NCBI GenBank assembly: GCA_030673205.1
Contig: DAOVJP010000073.1
Coordinates: 1-6,775 of the forward strand
Source: Thermoplasmata archaeon
Lineage (GTDB): Archaea; Thermoplasmatota; Thermoplasmata; JAGHBH01
DNA: 6,775 nucleotides
Reading direction: 5' to 3'
Shown here: positions 1-5,506 of the stretch, piece by piece
Position numbering within the stretch: position 1 is the first letter of the stretch
Layout of the letters: every line of letters starts with the position of its first letter
The notes under the pieces: generated by a model
Databases searched by the model: none
Seen by the model: the letters and a program-made list of their open reading frames with translations, nothing else
What the model was told of the DNA's origin: nothing
Translations under genes and position numbers: made by a program

Positions 1-354
1 CAGAACCTGAAGGAGAACATGGGCTTCGAGATAATGGTGCTGGACTCGCTACCTGTACTTGAGACACTGGCGCGTTTCGACGATCCCAGAGAGGACCTGT
101 TCCATTTCTTCGAGTGGCTCAAGGACATGAACATCACCACCTTTGTGATACATGAGATGCCGCAGGGCACGGACCGTTTCGCGGAGCATGGCGAGGACTT
201 CCTCAGCGATGGAATAATCCATCTAGACCTGGAAAGGAACAAGGAGAATGTGAACCTCTTCCTGTCCGTTATGAAGATGCGCTCCACCAAACTCAAGAGA
301 GGCTATTTCCCTCTGATATACGACAAGAAAGGGTTCGAGATAATGACCCGTTAG
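1..354 (+). CDS. KaiC/RadA-like (RecA superfamily) ATPase, C-terminal part only
   Basis: The reading frame is open from base 1 to the TAG stop at 352-354, so the gene starts left of the window and only about 117 residues are visible. The ATG at 19 is internal, not the start. The segment IMVLDSLPVL (residues about 11-20) looks like a Walker B strand, a hydrophobic run ending in Asp-Ser. It is followed by a helix, the strand TTFVIHEMP, and the region EDFLSDGIIHLDL leading to the MRSTKLKRGYFPL segment, which matches the K-M-R-x-T-x-x-x-R-x-Y-x-P pattern at the end of KaiC-like domains. In this family ATP is bound and hydrolysed, usually in hexamers, with roles in signalling or recombination; which role applies here cannot be told. 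The Walker A motif lies outside the window. The stop codon overlaps that of the convergent protease gene. Confidence 0.75.
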   Translation, partial: QNLKENMGFEIMVLDSLPVLETLARFDDPREDLFHFFEWLKDMNITTFVIHEMPQGTDRFAEHGEDFLSDGIIHLDLERNKENVNLFLSVMKMRSTKLKRGYFPLIYDKKGFEIMTR

Positions 355-1982
355 ATCCTGGGGCCTATGAGCTGCCAGAGTATGAGAACCAATACGCTTA
401 GAGCGATCGTTATGGCCAACCTGTCCACGTTCTTCTCCACTTTTTTATGGTCATCGGAGAATCGGGAAGCGAAACCGGTTACCAGGTCGTGGAAGACGTA
501 CCCTCCGTCCATGGGCACCGCGGGCAGGGCGTTCGTGAGGCCCACCATGAGGCTGATCCAGAAGGCCCAATACAGGAGGTTCGCGGTTATCCAGAATGCG
601 CCCTCGGGAAGGGCGGACATTGGTCCTTCCACCACGTAGAGTTCGGTGATGAGTCCCTCCATGGGAGTGAGCTTGTCCTCGGGGCCTATGGTCTGGAACG
701 GAAGGCCGATGAAACCGATTGTATGGGTAAATAGGTCCCGGGAGCTCTCTATGCCTTTTCCAGGCCGGTTCAGATAGGCGGCCAATTTTCCCAGATCTGT
801 TTTGGTGACATAGATGCCCATATAACCCTTTCCAGCGCCAGGGGTGACCATCCCCTCCACGGGCTCTCCGTCCCGCACGGTTCCGAACGGGACCTCTTGC
901 CCGGGCACAAGGCCGTTCATAGTTTGATTGTAACCATCCATTGTGGTGATGCTGCAGTTAGCTATGGACGCCAGCACATCCCCCTCTGTCAATCCCGCCT
1001 TCTCGGCAGGAGAATCGTCCATGACACGCTCCACTACCAGCGCTCCGTTGTCCTCCTCCACTGTAATACCGATGCTGGCATTCTCCCCTGCATACCATGC
1101 TTGTTCTTTGTATGTGCTATCAAAGCTCCCCCAATAGCCTAGAACAACGGTGACGTCCCTGGCCCCTTGGCCCTTGTGGAACAGCTCGACCTCCATGGCA
1201 TCTCCCGCGCTAGTGGTGTTCATGAACTCGAAAAAACTGCTCCCGCTCTGAAAGTCAGTACCGTTCATTGAAACTATGAAATCTCCCTTCTCCAGGCCGA
1301 TCCCATCTGCAGGAGTGCCGTCCATCACATATGTCACCGGTGCCCCTTCGGATGCGGGCACTATGGCACCCATGAATGCTAAGGAGAAAATGGCCCCGCA
1401 GGCCATGGCGAATATGATGTTTATGCCTGGTCCAACGGCGTAGACCCTCATCCTCTTCTTCCTATCTGTCTCTTTGAGCTGTTCTTCATCCGGCTCGACG
1501 AAGGCGCCCATGGGGATAATGAAAAAGAGCACACCCATGGACTTGACCTTCATCTTTCCGACGAATGTGAGTATCCCATGGCAGCTCTCATGCACCAATA
1601 TGCCGACCACAAGCCCCCATATCCCATACCATATCGGGATCAACGGGTTTATACCTGGAACGCCCACCAACATCTGGGGTGTGGGGGCGCTCTCCTTGGG
1701 TATCTGGCCTATTATCGTGGCTTCCCACAGGAGCAGGAGGAACATGGCTATCATGAAGAAGACCACGAGGCCTATGCTGAAATTGCCAAATGTCTCCCAG
1801 AACCTCTTTCGTCTAGCTAACCGTTCCAAGAATCGCTTACCCCTCTGGGTCCTGACCATTATGAATGGGCCCCAGAGAGTGATGCCTCTCTTTTTCAACG
1901 CATCCTTCTTGAAATGCCATACCAGAGCGATCAGTAGAATGTATGCTACAAGGACGATCAGGAATAGGAGGTATCCAGACAT
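351..1982 (-). CDS. Site-2-protease-like membrane metalloprotease (M50 family) with two PDZ-like domains
   Basis: The 543-residue protein carries the zinc-protease signature HESCH at residues 131-135 inside a membrane segment. The third metal ligand of the M50 family is visible as D492 in NALPAVPMDGGY (484-495), also next to a membrane segment. Likely membrane spans lie near residues 3-23, 68-92, 117-140, 147-163, 180-208, 460-485 and 520-540. Two PDZ-like regions fall between the catalytic motifs, at about 205-285 and 300-385; each has a xxGxxxGDxIxxxNG-like core (GIGLEKGDFIVSMNG; AGLTEGDVLASIANC). Family members cut transmembrane segments of membrane-bound regulators or signal remnants, with the PDZ domains gating substrate access. 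The substrate is unknown. The ATG at 1982 is well supported by a TATA box about 27 nt upstream, giving a nearly leaderless mRNA. It lies 23 nt downstream of the DUF6015-like gene, so co-transcription is also possible. Confidence 0.9.
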   Translation of the reverse strand: MSGYLLFLIVLVAYILLIALVWHFKKDALKKRGITLWGPFIMVRTQRGKRFLERLARRKRFWETFGNFSIGLVVFFMIAMFLLLLWEATIIGQIPKESAPTPQMLVGVPGINPLIPIWYGIWGLVVGILVHESCHGILTFVGKMKVKSMGVLFFIIPMGAFVEPDEEQLKETDRKKRMRVYAVGPGINIIFAMACGAIFSLAFMGAIVPASEGAPVTYVMDGTPADGIGLEKGDFIVSMNGTDFQSGSSFFEFMNTTSAGDAMEVELFHKGQGARDVTVVLGYWGSFDSTYKEQAWYAGENASIGITVEEDNGALVVERVMDDSPAEKAGLTEGDVLASIANCSITTMDGYNQTMNGLVPGQEVPFGTVRDGEPVEGMVTPGAGKGYMGIYVTKTDLGKLAAYLNRPGKGIESSRDLFTHTIGFIGLPFQTIGPEDKLTPMEGLITELYVVEGPMSALPEGAFWITANLLYWAFWISLMVGLTNALPAVPMDGGYVFHDLVTGFASRFSDDHKKVEKNVDRLAITIALSVLVLILWQLIGPRI

Positions 1983-2003
1983 GGGCTGGTGGAAAGCCCT
2001 GGT

Positions 2004-2018
2004 CTTTATATATCCTTT
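2004..2018 (-). promoter_or_regulatory. TATA box with purine-rich BRE upstream of the M50 protease gene
   Basis: On the minus strand the sequence reads GGAAAGGATATATAAAGACC from 2020 to 2001. It contains TATATAAA at 2012-2005, preceded by a purine-rich stretch that fits a BRE. The box centre is about 27 nt from the ATG at 1982, the spacing expected for a leaderless or near-leaderless archaeal transcript. The box overlaps the stop codon of the upstream gene (2008-2006). Confidence 0.65.
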
Positions 2019-2386
2019 CCCTCGTGTTTACTCATCCAATCCTCGCCCCAGTCCTCATAGACCGACGGCGCATCCTCTTCCTCCTTCGGCCCCCCCGTGG
2101 CTAGGCGCTTTATCTTCTCCTTGTCGAGCACCCAATAGTGTATGCGCCATCTCTTCCCCCGTTCGATATATGTCTCGTCCTCTAACGTGGTCACCAGGCC
2201 AACCTCTTCTAGGATGTAGAACACATCCCTGTCCTTCGGCGAAAGGGAGTTGTCCACCACGGAGTCATCGAATCCGAAGAAGCTCATGGCCTTTCGGGCT
2301 AACGCCCTGGCCTTCTCCTCCCCTAAACGTTCTCCCAGTGCTACAACGGCTGCCGCCTGCATCTCCTCCAGTGTGATAACGGTCAA
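2006..2386 (-). CDS. DUF6015-like small archaeal protein, function unknown
   Basis: A 126-residue soluble protein. The core, from the helical N-terminus through FFGFDDSVVDNSLSPKDRD and the RWRIHYWVL stretch, matches my recollection of the DUF6015 family of Thermoplasmata. Its helix-helix-strand order resembles a winged-helix fold: residues about 5-35 helical, 50-65 a likely recognition-type helix, then a strand pair around ETYIERGKRWRIHYW. DNA binding is inference only. The C-terminal 25 residues are acidic and probably disordered. The start is TTG at 2386-2384: an in-frame stop lies two codons upstream (2392-2390), and the conserved-looking ITLEE segment would be lost with the next start, ATG at 2362 (118 residues). 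It precedes the M50 protease gene in the same direction with a 23-nt gap. Confidence 0.7.
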   Translation of the reverse strand: MTVITLEEMQAAAVVALGERLGEEKARALARKAMSFFGFDDSVVDNSLSPKDRDVFYILEEVGLVTTLEDETYIERGKRWRIHYWVLDKEKIKRLATGGPKEEEDAPSVYEDWGEDWMSKHEGKDI

Positions 2387-2418
2387 GGCCTATCCCAGGC
2401 TCCGCTATGGCATCTTCG

Positions 2419-2426
2419 GATAAAAG
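2419..2426 (-). promoter_or_regulatory. Putative TATA box of the DUF6015-like gene
   Basis: The minus strand reads CTTTTATC from 2426 to 2419, centred about 36 nt before the TTG start at 2386. That would give a leader of roughly ten bases. No clear Shine-Dalgarno sequence is seen between it and the start. The match to a TATA box is moderate. Confidence 0.4.
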
Positions 2427-2530
2427 CCTTCCTAAGCATGTATGCATTGTCGTGGCCATCTGAGCCCATAGCACGGCGTTGCCAGGTAGCATTGGCATTA
2501 CCATGATTTCATGCGTGTGCTACCATATGG

Positions 2531-2607
2531 CGTTATACGGTGCTATCGCACGTTATGCACGGCTTTACCGTGTAGCGTTGTATACGGTGCTATCGCAGCG
2601 TTATACC
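2531..2607. repeat. Degenerate tandem repeats of about 20-25 nt in a divergent promoter region
   Basis: Units begin with CGTTAT or CGTTGTAT at 2531, 2551, 2576 and (partial) 2599. Units one and three share a 17-base identical core, TATACGGTGCTATCGCA, at 2534-2550 and 2581-2597. Unit two contains the hairpin CACGG-CTTTA-CCGTG at 2558-2572. A related segment occurs further left: GCACGGCGTTGCCAGGTAGC (2471-2490, continuing to 2494) matches 2557-2580 at 19 of 24 positions. No ORF with protein character covers this 311-nt gap between the divergent DUF6015-like and DUF1616-like genes. The repeats could be regulator-binding sites or decayed repeat DNA. Confidence 0.6.
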
Positions 2608-2656
2608 TAGTTCAGTTACATGACAGCGGCAGATGCCTTACAACTAGCCCATGGAT

Positions 2657-2666
2657 AATTTATAAT
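2657..2666 (+). promoter_or_regulatory. TATA box of the DUF1616-like/pth2/DUF99 operon
   Basis: AATTTATAAT lies about 36 nt before the ATG at 2698. Transcription starting some 25 nt after the box would give a leader of about ten bases containing the purine-rich AAAAGAAGGG, a weak ribosome binding site. Confidence 0.6.
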
Positions 2667-2697
2667 AGGGACAATAGTATGGTCCAAAAGAAGGGCT

Positions 2698-3591
2698 ATG
2701 ATACTGGACATAATACAGGCCTTCTTCGGCCTGCTGCTTACCTTCTTCCTTCCTGGCTTCGCTCTCACCAGGGCGATGTTCCCCCGGAAGAAGGCTTTCC
2801 ATCCGGACTACGATATCCTGTACCAGATAGCCATAGGCATAACTCTGAGTCTCATCATCGTCATAATGCTGGGCGTTACCATGCAGAGCATAGGCGAGAA
2901 CCCGACCACTGGGATGGGGTATTTCACAACTGCCTATCTGGTTCTCTTCCTGCTGTTGATAACATCCATCTTCTTCGCCATAGGATGGTGGAGGGGAGCG
3001 TACCCCAACCTCGGATGGATACACCCCAAGCTCCGCAGGATACCCTCATCCCCCGCCGTCGCTCGCCTCGTGAAGGATAGGAAGAAGCTCATGGCCCTCC
3101 ACGACCTGGTCGGAGAGAGGGAGACCATTCTCAAAGAGATCCATTTCTGCGAGAAACGAGCGGCCACACAGGAAGAGAAGATGAGAAAACATTATGTAGA
3201 GAAGCTCAAGCTCCTATATGAGCGCCTCGAAATAGTGAACGCCCAAATAGACAAGCTGGAGGGCGGCGTGTTCGAGAGATATGCACGGATGAAACTGAGA
3301 ACCTCCTACGAAGAGGGCTTAGATGCAGAGATGGCCCGTGTGTCCGATAAGAAAACGGAGAAGGGAGTGGAAGAAGGGGATAGTGTAGTGAAAGAAGAAG
3401 GGGACAGCGGAGTGAAAGAAGAAGGGGATAGTGTAGTGGATGAAGAAGGGGACAGCGGAGTGAAAGAAGGACCACCCACCATGGAAGAAGGAGCAGAGGG
3501 GGCGAAAGAGGCAGAGGAAGATATAGAAGATACAATAGGGCACTTGGGAGAGGATACAGAGCAGAATAGAGACACGGAAGGAGGGATATGA
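2698..3591 (+). CDS. DUF1616-like membrane protein with coiled coil and repetitive acidic C-terminal tail
   Basis: A protein of 297 residues. The first 100 residues hold three likely membrane spans (about 6-23, 43-63, 78-98). The FFLPGFALTRAMFPRKKAF stretch after the first span resembles the LPGYxLxxALFP signature of the archaeal DUF1616 membrane family. Residues about 118-200 are charged and helical and probably form a cytoplasmic coiled coil (DRKKLMALHDLVGERETILK, then KMRKHYVEKLKLLYERLEIV). From 225 onward the tail is acidic and low in complexity, with four 8-residue repeats of the GDSVVKEE/GDSGVKEE type. No enzymatic motif is seen and the function is unknown. It is the first gene of an operon: its TGA stop lies against pth2, whose ribosome binding site sits in this gene's last codons. 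The assignment to DUF1616 rests on the N-terminal part only; the coiled coil and tail look lineage-specific. Confidence 0.7.
   Translation: MILDIIQAFFGLLLTFFLPGFALTRAMFPRKKAFHPDYDILYQIAIGITLSLIIVIMLGVTMQSIGENPTTGMGYFTTAYLVLFLLLITSIFFAIGWWRGAYPNLGWIHPKLRRIPSSPAVARLVKDRKKLMALHDLVGERETILKEIHFCEKRAATQEEKMRKHYVEKLKLLYERLEIVNAQIDKLEGGVFERYARMKLRTSYEEGLDAEMARVSDKKTEKGVEEGDSVVKEEGDSGVKEEGDSVVDEEGDSGVKEGPPTMEEGAEGAKEAEEDIEDTIGHLGEDTEQNRDTEGGI
3370..3465 (+). repeat. Four in-frame 24-bp tandem repeats
   Basis: Units start at 3370, 3394, 3418 and 3442, each beginning GAAGAAGGGGA and encoding EEGDS(V/G)V(K/D). Units two and four are identical, and one and three differ only at the last codon, so the array looks like a 48-bp pair that was duplicated. 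Because the length is a multiple of three, copy-number changes would only lengthen or shorten the acidic tail of the protein. Confidence 0.9.
3580..3585 (+). promoter_or_regulatory. Ribosome binding site GGAGGG deciding the pth2 start
   Basis: GGAGGG lies 8 nt before the ATG at 3594 but only 2 nt before the ATG at 3588. The spacing therefore favours 3594 as the working start of pth2. It sits within the last codons of the upstream gene, which suggests translational coupling. Confidence 0.6.
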
Positions 3592-3593
3592 GC

Positions 3594-3947
3594 ATGGAAT
3601 ACAAACTGGTCGTGGTGACACGCTCGGACCTACGCCTGTCCCCAGGGAAGTCAGCGGCCCAGGTGGCCCATGCCTCGGTGACCTGCGCCCTGGATGCGAA
3701 AAAACGTTCTCCCCAGTGGTTCAAAGCTTGGTTCAAGGAGGGGCAGAGGAAGGTGGTGCTGAAGACGAAGAGCCTGGAAAGCCTCTACGAGATCAGAGAG
3801 GCCGCCATGGTGGAGGGCCTTACCACCGCCCTCATCACCGATGCCGGACTAACAGAAGTCCCTCCTGGCACTGTCACCTGTGTAGGCATAGGCCCTGGAC
3901 CGGATAATATAGTTGACAGGATCACTGGCAGCCTTTCGCTGCTATAA
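3594..3947 (+). CDS. pth2: Peptidyl-tRNA hydrolase, archaeal/eukaryotic type (Pth2)
   Basis: This enzyme releases tRNA from peptidyl-tRNAs that drop off the ribosome, a cytoplasmic recycling step. The 117-residue product is full length for the family and has all its landmarks: the N-terminal strand YKLVVVTRSDL, the catalytic-loop segment SPGKSAAQVAHAS with the conserved Lys, the KVVLK strand, and the C-terminal signature ITDAGLTEVPPGTVTCVGIGP. The ATG at 3588 is an alternative (119 residues, overlapping the previous stop by 4 nt), but the ribosome binding site at 3580-3585 is spaced better for 3594, and MEYKLVVV is a normal Pth2 start. The gene lies inside an operon, with a DUF1616-like gene directly before it and the DUF99 gene 16 nt after it. 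Confidence 0.95.
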   Translation: MEYKLVVVTRSDLRLSPGKSAAQVAHASVTCALDAKKRSPQWFKAWFKEGQRKVVLKTKSLESLYEIREAAMVEGLTTALITDAGLTEVPPGTVTCVGIGPGPDNIVDRITGSLSLL

Positions 3948-3953
3948 TGTCTC

Positions 3954-3960
3954 AGGAGGG
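3954..3960 (+). promoter_or_regulatory. Ribosome binding site of the DUF99 gene
   Basis: AGGAGGG precedes the ATG at 3964 by 3 nt (4 nt when measured from GGAGG). It supports this start over an in-frame TTG at 3913, which would overlap pth2. Confidence 0.65.
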
Positions 3961-3963
3961 AAA

Positions 3964-4536
3964 ATGAAGGAGCAGGTACGGGTGCTCGGCTTCGACGACT
4001 CCCCGTTCACGTTCGAGGACGAGAAAGCCCTGATCGTTGGTGTATTGATGCGCTTGCCCAACTACATCGAAGCCGTGTTGTCAACACATGTCGAAGTGGA
4101 TGGTGGCGATTCCACACAGAAACTGGCAGAGTGCATACTCGACTCCCATTATGCGGAACAGCCCAAGGCTATAATACTTGATGGAGTGGCTCTAGGCGGG
4201 TTCAACGTTGTTGACCTGGAAGCGCTGTGGAAAGAAACGGACATACCAGTACTGACCGTGACCCGGGACCCACCGGACTTGAAAGCCATGCACTCTGCCC
4301 TCCAAAAGCATTTTGATGATTGGAAAGAGAGGTATGCCTTGATAGAGAAGAATGAGCTGTTCGTTGTGGAGACAGAACACCATCCCCTCCATGTATCCGC
4401 TTGGGGAATGAAGAATAAGGATGCGTCATATCTTATCCGGTCCAACACGGTCCGCGGCGCCTTGCCGGAGTGTGTCAGGACCGCTCATCTCATCGCCAGG
4501 GGCATAGCAGATGGAGAGAGCAGAGGCCACGCCTAG
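3964..4536 (+). CDS. DUF99 family protein (endonuclease dU / UPF0215)
   Basis: A 190-residue protein matching the archaeal DUF99 family over its whole length. The N-terminal RVLGFDDSPF (residues 6-15), VEVDGGDST (43-51), ILDGVALGGFNVVDLEAL (71-88) and PVLTVTRDPPDL are the family's conserved blocks. The acidic residues D11, D12, D46, D49 and D73 are candidates for metal binding. The family has been named endonuclease dU, implying incision of deaminated (uracil-containing) DNA; that function is taken from the family name and not proven by this sequence. The ATG at 3964 follows a good ribosome binding site and begins just before the conserved block. It is the last gene of the operon behind pth2. 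Its TAG stop overlaps the stop of convergent spt5 within the palindrome CTAG. Confidence 0.9.
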   Translation: MKEQVRVLGFDDSPFTFEDEKALIVGVLMRLPNYIEAVLSTHVEVDGGDSTQKLAECILDSHYAEQPKAIILDGVALGGFNVVDLEALWKETDIPVLTVTRDPPDLKAMHSALQKHFDDWKERYALIEKNELFVVETEHHPLHVSAWGMKNKDASYLIRSNTVRGALPECVRTAHLIARGIADGESRGHA

Positions 4537-4970
4537 TCCTTTCTCTCCAGCCGTCCCAACGGCACAATAATCCGCCTGGGCATTATGGGATCCTCCACCA
4601 TGATCACCGCCTCCTTCCCATCGATCCTCTCCACCACCCCCACCGTTCCCTTGTCCGGCCCCTGGGAGACGACCACCTTCTCATATTCCTTTATCTCGTC
4701 CAGGGAGGGTTCCACGGCGAACAGTTCCTCTATCTGGTCCGGAGGTATCTCTCCCACGATCCCCTTGTGGGACGGGACCATCTTCAACATACGCTCCAAC
4801 TCCTGCTGGCTCCTGCACTCAACATAGACATATCCTTTGGTGGTGGGGTGGTGAAGCACCTGGCTCACATCCAGCTTCATTCTCTTAGCGATCCGGGATA
4901 TGTCCTCTGCCACACGTTTCTCCCGTTTGGGATTGGTGCGAACGGCGTAGAAGCGAAAATCGTAGGGCAT
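4533..4970 (-). CDS. spt5: Transcription elongation factor Spt5 (NusG homologue)
   Basis: Spt5 clamps over the RNA polymerase cleft, normally together with Spt4, and raises processivity. The 145-residue product has the archaeal layout: an NGN domain at about residues 4-85, starting FRFYAVRTNPKREKRVAEDI and including HHPTTKGYVYVE and SHKGIVGEI, followed by a C-terminal KOW domain at about 93-145 with VVVSQGPDKGTVGVVERID. The ATG at 4970 is chosen because the family fold begins here and a TATA-like box lies 30 nt upstream; upstream in-frame starts would add sequence unlike Spt5 and run into the repeat region. In many archaea spt5 is adjacent to secE or rpl11; no secE is seen upstream here. The gene is convergent with the DUF99 gene, and the two share the CTAG overlap at 4533-4536. 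Confidence 0.93.
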   Translation of the reverse strand: MPYDFRFYAVRTNPKREKRVAEDISRIAKRMKLDVSQVLHHPTTKGYVYVECRSQQELERMLKMVPSHKGIVGEIPPDQIEELFAVEPSLDEIKEYEKVVVSQGPDKGTVGVVERIDGKEAVIMVEDPIMPRRIIVPLGRLERKD

Positions 4971-4995
4971 GCTAGCTTGTATGCCCATAGCGGGC

Positions 4996-5005
4996 AAGTA
5001 TTTTT
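4996..5005 (-). promoter_or_regulatory. TATA-like box of spt5
   Basis: The minus strand reads AAAAATACTT from 5005 to 4996, centred about 30 nt before the ATG at 4970. This fits a leaderless or nearly leaderless transcript. No Shine-Dalgarno sequence is seen before the ATG. Confidence 0.5.
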
Positions 5006-5011
5006 CTGTGA

Positions 5012-5256
5012 CGAGACAAATGCTCGCGACGAGAGTGGAGCCACGAACAAAATGAGTGTTGGAGGAAGATGAACTTCCTCCCAGGCACGGACTTTGGTTC
5101 ATGCGAGTCGGAACTAGTAGGTTCCGACGAAGGCGAAACCATTCGTTTCACCATGGGCCCGCCCGGATTTCTTCGAGCATTTGCTCGAAGGAATGGAGGA
5201 ATTTCATGGAAATTCCTCCCAGGGTGGGGCCACGAACAAAGTGAGTGGGCCCGCCC
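5012..5256. repeat. Cluster of short inverted repeats (row of hairpins) in a gene-free stretch
   Basis: At least six stem-loops lie side by side. CGAG/CTCG pairs 5012-5015 with 5023-5026. GGAGGAAG/CTTCCTCC pairs 5061-5068 with 5074-5081 (loop ATGAA). GTCGGAAC/GTTCCGAC pairs 5107-5114 with 5121-5128. GGCGAAAC/GTTTCACC pairs 5132-5139 with 5145-5152 (one mismatch). ATTTCTTCGAGC/GCTCGAAGGAAT pairs 5167-5178 with 5183-5194 (one G-U). GGAGGAATTTC/GAAATTCCTCC pairs 5195-5205 with 5209-5219. GGGTGGGGCCAC/GTGGGCCCGCCC pairs 5222-5233 with 5245-5256 (one G-U, one mismatch). No protein reading frame in the stretch looks real. It could be a structured RNA, a mobile palindromic repeat or a recombination site. 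Confidence 0.75.
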
Positions 5257-5259
5257 GGA
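5040..5259. repeat. Short direct repeats interleaved with the hairpins
   Basis: Three words occur twice in the same orientation. GCCACGAACAAARTGAGTG is at 5040-5058 and 5229-5247 (one difference). TTCCTCCCAGG is at 5075-5085 and 5213-5223. TGGGCCCGCCCGGA is at 5154-5167 and 5246-5259. The order is A, T, G, T, A, G, so this is not a simple tandem duplication but a mosaic of the same pieces. Confidence 0.75.
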
Positions 5260-5354
5260 CTCATAAATTTCGCACTGGCTCGACGTGAAATCAAGCAAAA
5301 AATGCACCGAGGGTGTCTGGACAGCATCTCAGTAGTCCTCAACCCCCTTCCCTA

Positions 5355-5367
5355 TTTTTCTTTTTTT
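5355..5367 (+). terminator. Oligo-T tract, possible archaeal terminator with no gene before it
   Basis: TTTTTCTTTTTTT is the type of run at which archaeal RNA polymerase stops. No coding gene on this strand ends upstream, since spt5 is on the other strand. If it acts as a terminator it would end a transcript covering the hairpin cluster or a small RNA of the 5260-5360 stretch. It may also be chance A/T-rich sequence. Confidence 0.35.
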
Positions 5368-5372
5368 CATAT

Positions 5373-5382
5373 GGCATATGCC
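5373..5382. promoter_or_regulatory. Palindrome GGCATATGCC, copy 1
   Basis: A perfect 10-bp palindrome directly after the T tract, overlapped by a second CATATG at 5369-5374. An identical copy lies at 5451-5460. Possible regulator-binding site; no regulator gene is visible in the window. Confidence 0.4.
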
Positions 5383-5450
5383 CACCTATCGCGATATTTT
5401 AGACAGTGACTGAGGGCTTGAGCTGGGAGCCAAGTCCGAAGGAGCGAAGG

Positions 5451-5460
5451 GGCATATGCC
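5451..5460. promoter_or_regulatory. Palindrome GGCATATGCC, copy 2, upstream of the DUF3883 gene promoter
   Basis: Identical to the copy at 5373-5382, 78 nt away. It ends 12 nt before the TATA-like box at 5473-5480, a position where a regulator could act on that promoter. Function is inference from palindrome symmetry and position. Confidence 0.4.
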
Positions 5461-5472
5461 TTTTACAAATAC

Positions 5473-5480
5473 TTTTAATA
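5473..5480 (+). promoter_or_regulatory. TATA-like box of the zinc-finger/DUF3883 gene
   Basis: TTTTAATA is centred about 30 nt before the ATG at 5507, the same spacing as at the spt5 and protease genes. If this is the promoter, the ATG at 5456 lies upstream of transcription and cannot be the start. Confidence 0.5.
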
Positions 5481-5506
5481 GTGCTCTTAGTTGTTGCCTT
5501 GATATC

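Noticed and set aside
1474..2376. Plus-strand reading frame of 300 codons
   Set aside because: It lies opposite the M50 protease and DUF6015-like genes, is rich in Pro, Ser and Arg without domain character, and both minus-strand genes have clear family motifs.
3206..3736. Minus-strand reading frames opposite the acidic repeat tail
   Set aside because: Their Leu/Pro/Ser-rich low-complexity products are the mirror of the GAA/GGG-rich repeat; the plus strand has the membrane protein and Pth2.
3913..3963. TTG start at 3913 for the DUF99 gene
   Set aside because: It would overlap the pth2 end and add residues unlike the family; the ATG at 3964 has a good ribosome binding site and begins just before the conserved block.
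4971..5102. N-terminal extension of Spt5 to 5102
   Set aside because: The extra 44 residues do not resemble Spt5, include a Ser run from the hairpin region and lie upstream of the TATA-like box at 4996-5005.
5012..5256. CRISPR array or integron attC sites
   Set aside because: The repeats are not regularly spaced or identical, and each hairpin has different arms; no attC core GTTRRRY/RYYYAAC pairing is seen.
5154..5259. The words TGGGCCCGCCCGGATTT and TGGGCCCGCCCGGACTC look like the reverse complement of a tRNA 3' end
   Set aside because: Neither is accompanied by a matching acceptor 5' strand, anticodon arm or full T-arm at the right distance; both copies face the same way among hairpins.
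5302..5409. Small plus-strand frame of 35 codons beginning ATGCACCGA
   Set aside because: It reads through the T tract and the palindrome, has no ribosome binding site and no recognisable features.
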